Positions 5,586 to 6,054 of a stretch of 6,054 nt of DNA are shown here, in pieces. A program made the position numbers and the translations under genes. The DNA is taken from contig JAKUTA010000080.1 in NCBI GenBank assembly GCA_022447885.1, forward strand, positions 1 to 6,054, given 5' to 3'. This stretch comes from Candidatus Poseidoniales archaeon. GTDB taxonomy: Archaea; Thermoplasmatota; Poseidoniia; Poseidoniales; Thalassarchaeaceae. The notes below the pieces were generated by a model. That model was not told the origin of the DNA and did no database searches. It worked only from the letters and a program-made list of their open reading frames with translations. The stretch's first letter is position 1. Each line of letters starts with the position of its first letter.

Positions 5586-6054
5586 ATGGTGCAGACCTTG
5601 GCCAGGTTCGTCTGGGGCGGCACCCGGCTGCTTCCAGGGCCGGTGGAATTCGACGACCCGCGCCTCGAGAACGTCGCGATGCACCTCGAATTCCGCAGGG
5701 GCGGACGAGGCGGACTTCCGCTCGGTGAGTTGCGACTGCTCATCCCCTCATGGGGTGAGGTTCAGGTCGATCTAGACGGGAGCCTGCACAAGGAGCTGGT
5801 CGACCTGCTGATGCTCGGAGCGGTGCGCGTCTGCATCGACGCGTGGGCGCCCGACAAGGAGATCGAACTCGGTCACGCACTCTCCGAGCAGATCCTGTTG
5901 CGTGCCCTCATTCCTTCGGATGGCACCTCGGTACGCCTTTGGACTTCAGACAGCCTCATCCCGAGATTGCGCGAACTGATGAGCACGGGCCCTTCAGCCG
6001 TGTTGCTCGTCAGCAGGCGCAGAGGAGACCTCGACAGGGTGTGGCGGACGCTGC
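5586..6054 (+). CDS. Hypothetical protein, 3'-partial
   Basis: I do not recognise this protein. The frame from the ATG at 5586 stays open for 156 codons to the window edge, with an in-frame TGA at 5565-5567 just upstream, so the start must lie at 5586 or shortly after it. GGGGTG at 5576-5581 stands 4 bases before the ATG, a good ribosome site. The visible part is soluble, with no membrane segment, and mixes strands and helices: LPLGELRLLIPSW (44-56), a leucine-rich helix near 68-80, RVCIDAW (81-87), EIELGHALSEQILLRALIP (92-110) and a strand at SAVLLVS (137-143). It is arginine-rich and uses AGG/AGA for 6 of 17 arginines, unlike most high-GC bacteria. It diverges from the sugar dehydrogenase-like gene with 85 bases between starts. 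The rest of the gene is outside the window, so its function may be decided there. Confidence 0.8.
   Translation, partial: MVQTLARFVWGGTRLLPGPVEFDDPRLENVAMHLEFRRGGRGGLPLGELRLLIPSWGEVQVDLDGSLHKELVDLLMLGAVRVCIDAWAPDKEIELGHALSEQILLRALIPSDGTSVRLWTSDSLIPRLRELMSTGPSAVLLVSRRRGDLDRVWRTL

Noticed and set aside
5501..5743. N-terminal 81-residue extension of the dehydrogenase reading frame
   Set aside because: It is rich in Ser, Pro and Arg, has no family similarity and lies opposite a plus-strand gene with a strong ribosome site, so I treat it as antisense sequence.

Overview
This is a GC-rich, gene-dense stretch carrying six protein-coding genes, two of them cut by the window edges. I see no RNA gene, CRISPR array, insertion sequence or long repeat, and no stretch over 300 bases lacks a gene. 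The content suggests a planktonic archaeon, possibly of the marine Euryarchaeota (Poseidoniales type). Three points support this: an archaeosortase/exosortase-family membrane protease, GGTG/GAGG Shine-Dalgarno sites ahead of most starts, and frequent AGG/AGA arginine codons despite the high GC (6 of 17 Arg codons in the last gene). The assignment is an inference; a high-GC bacterium is not excluded.

Layout: (1) 2-946, plus strand, the body and 3' end of an archaeosortase-family protein. It converges on (2) 951-2384, minus strand, a DEAD-box RNA helicase with a C-terminal DbpA-type RNA-binding domain; only 4 bases separate the two stops. Upstream of the helicase on the same strand are (3) 2405-2692, a 95-residue basic protein of unknown function with a TTG start, and (4) 2760-4199, a HEAT-repeat protein with a long acidic, proline-rich tail. 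Next is (5) 4307-5500, minus strand, a membrane-anchored PQQ-type sugar (glucose/sorbosone) dehydrogenase-like beta-propeller. It diverges across 85 bases from (6) 5586-6054, plus strand, an unrecognised gene that runs off the window end.

Genes 4, 3 and 2 read in one direction with gaps of 67 and 20 bases and could form a transcription unit. The helicase and the basic small protein suggest RNA or ribosome work, and the HEAT protein could be a scaffold for it; this link rests on context only. The archaeosortase and the dehydrogenase are both cell-surface functions, but the dehydrogenase has no visible sortase sorting tail, so I do not link them. The least explained parts are the 95-residue protein, the HEAT protein's acidic tail and the last partial gene.
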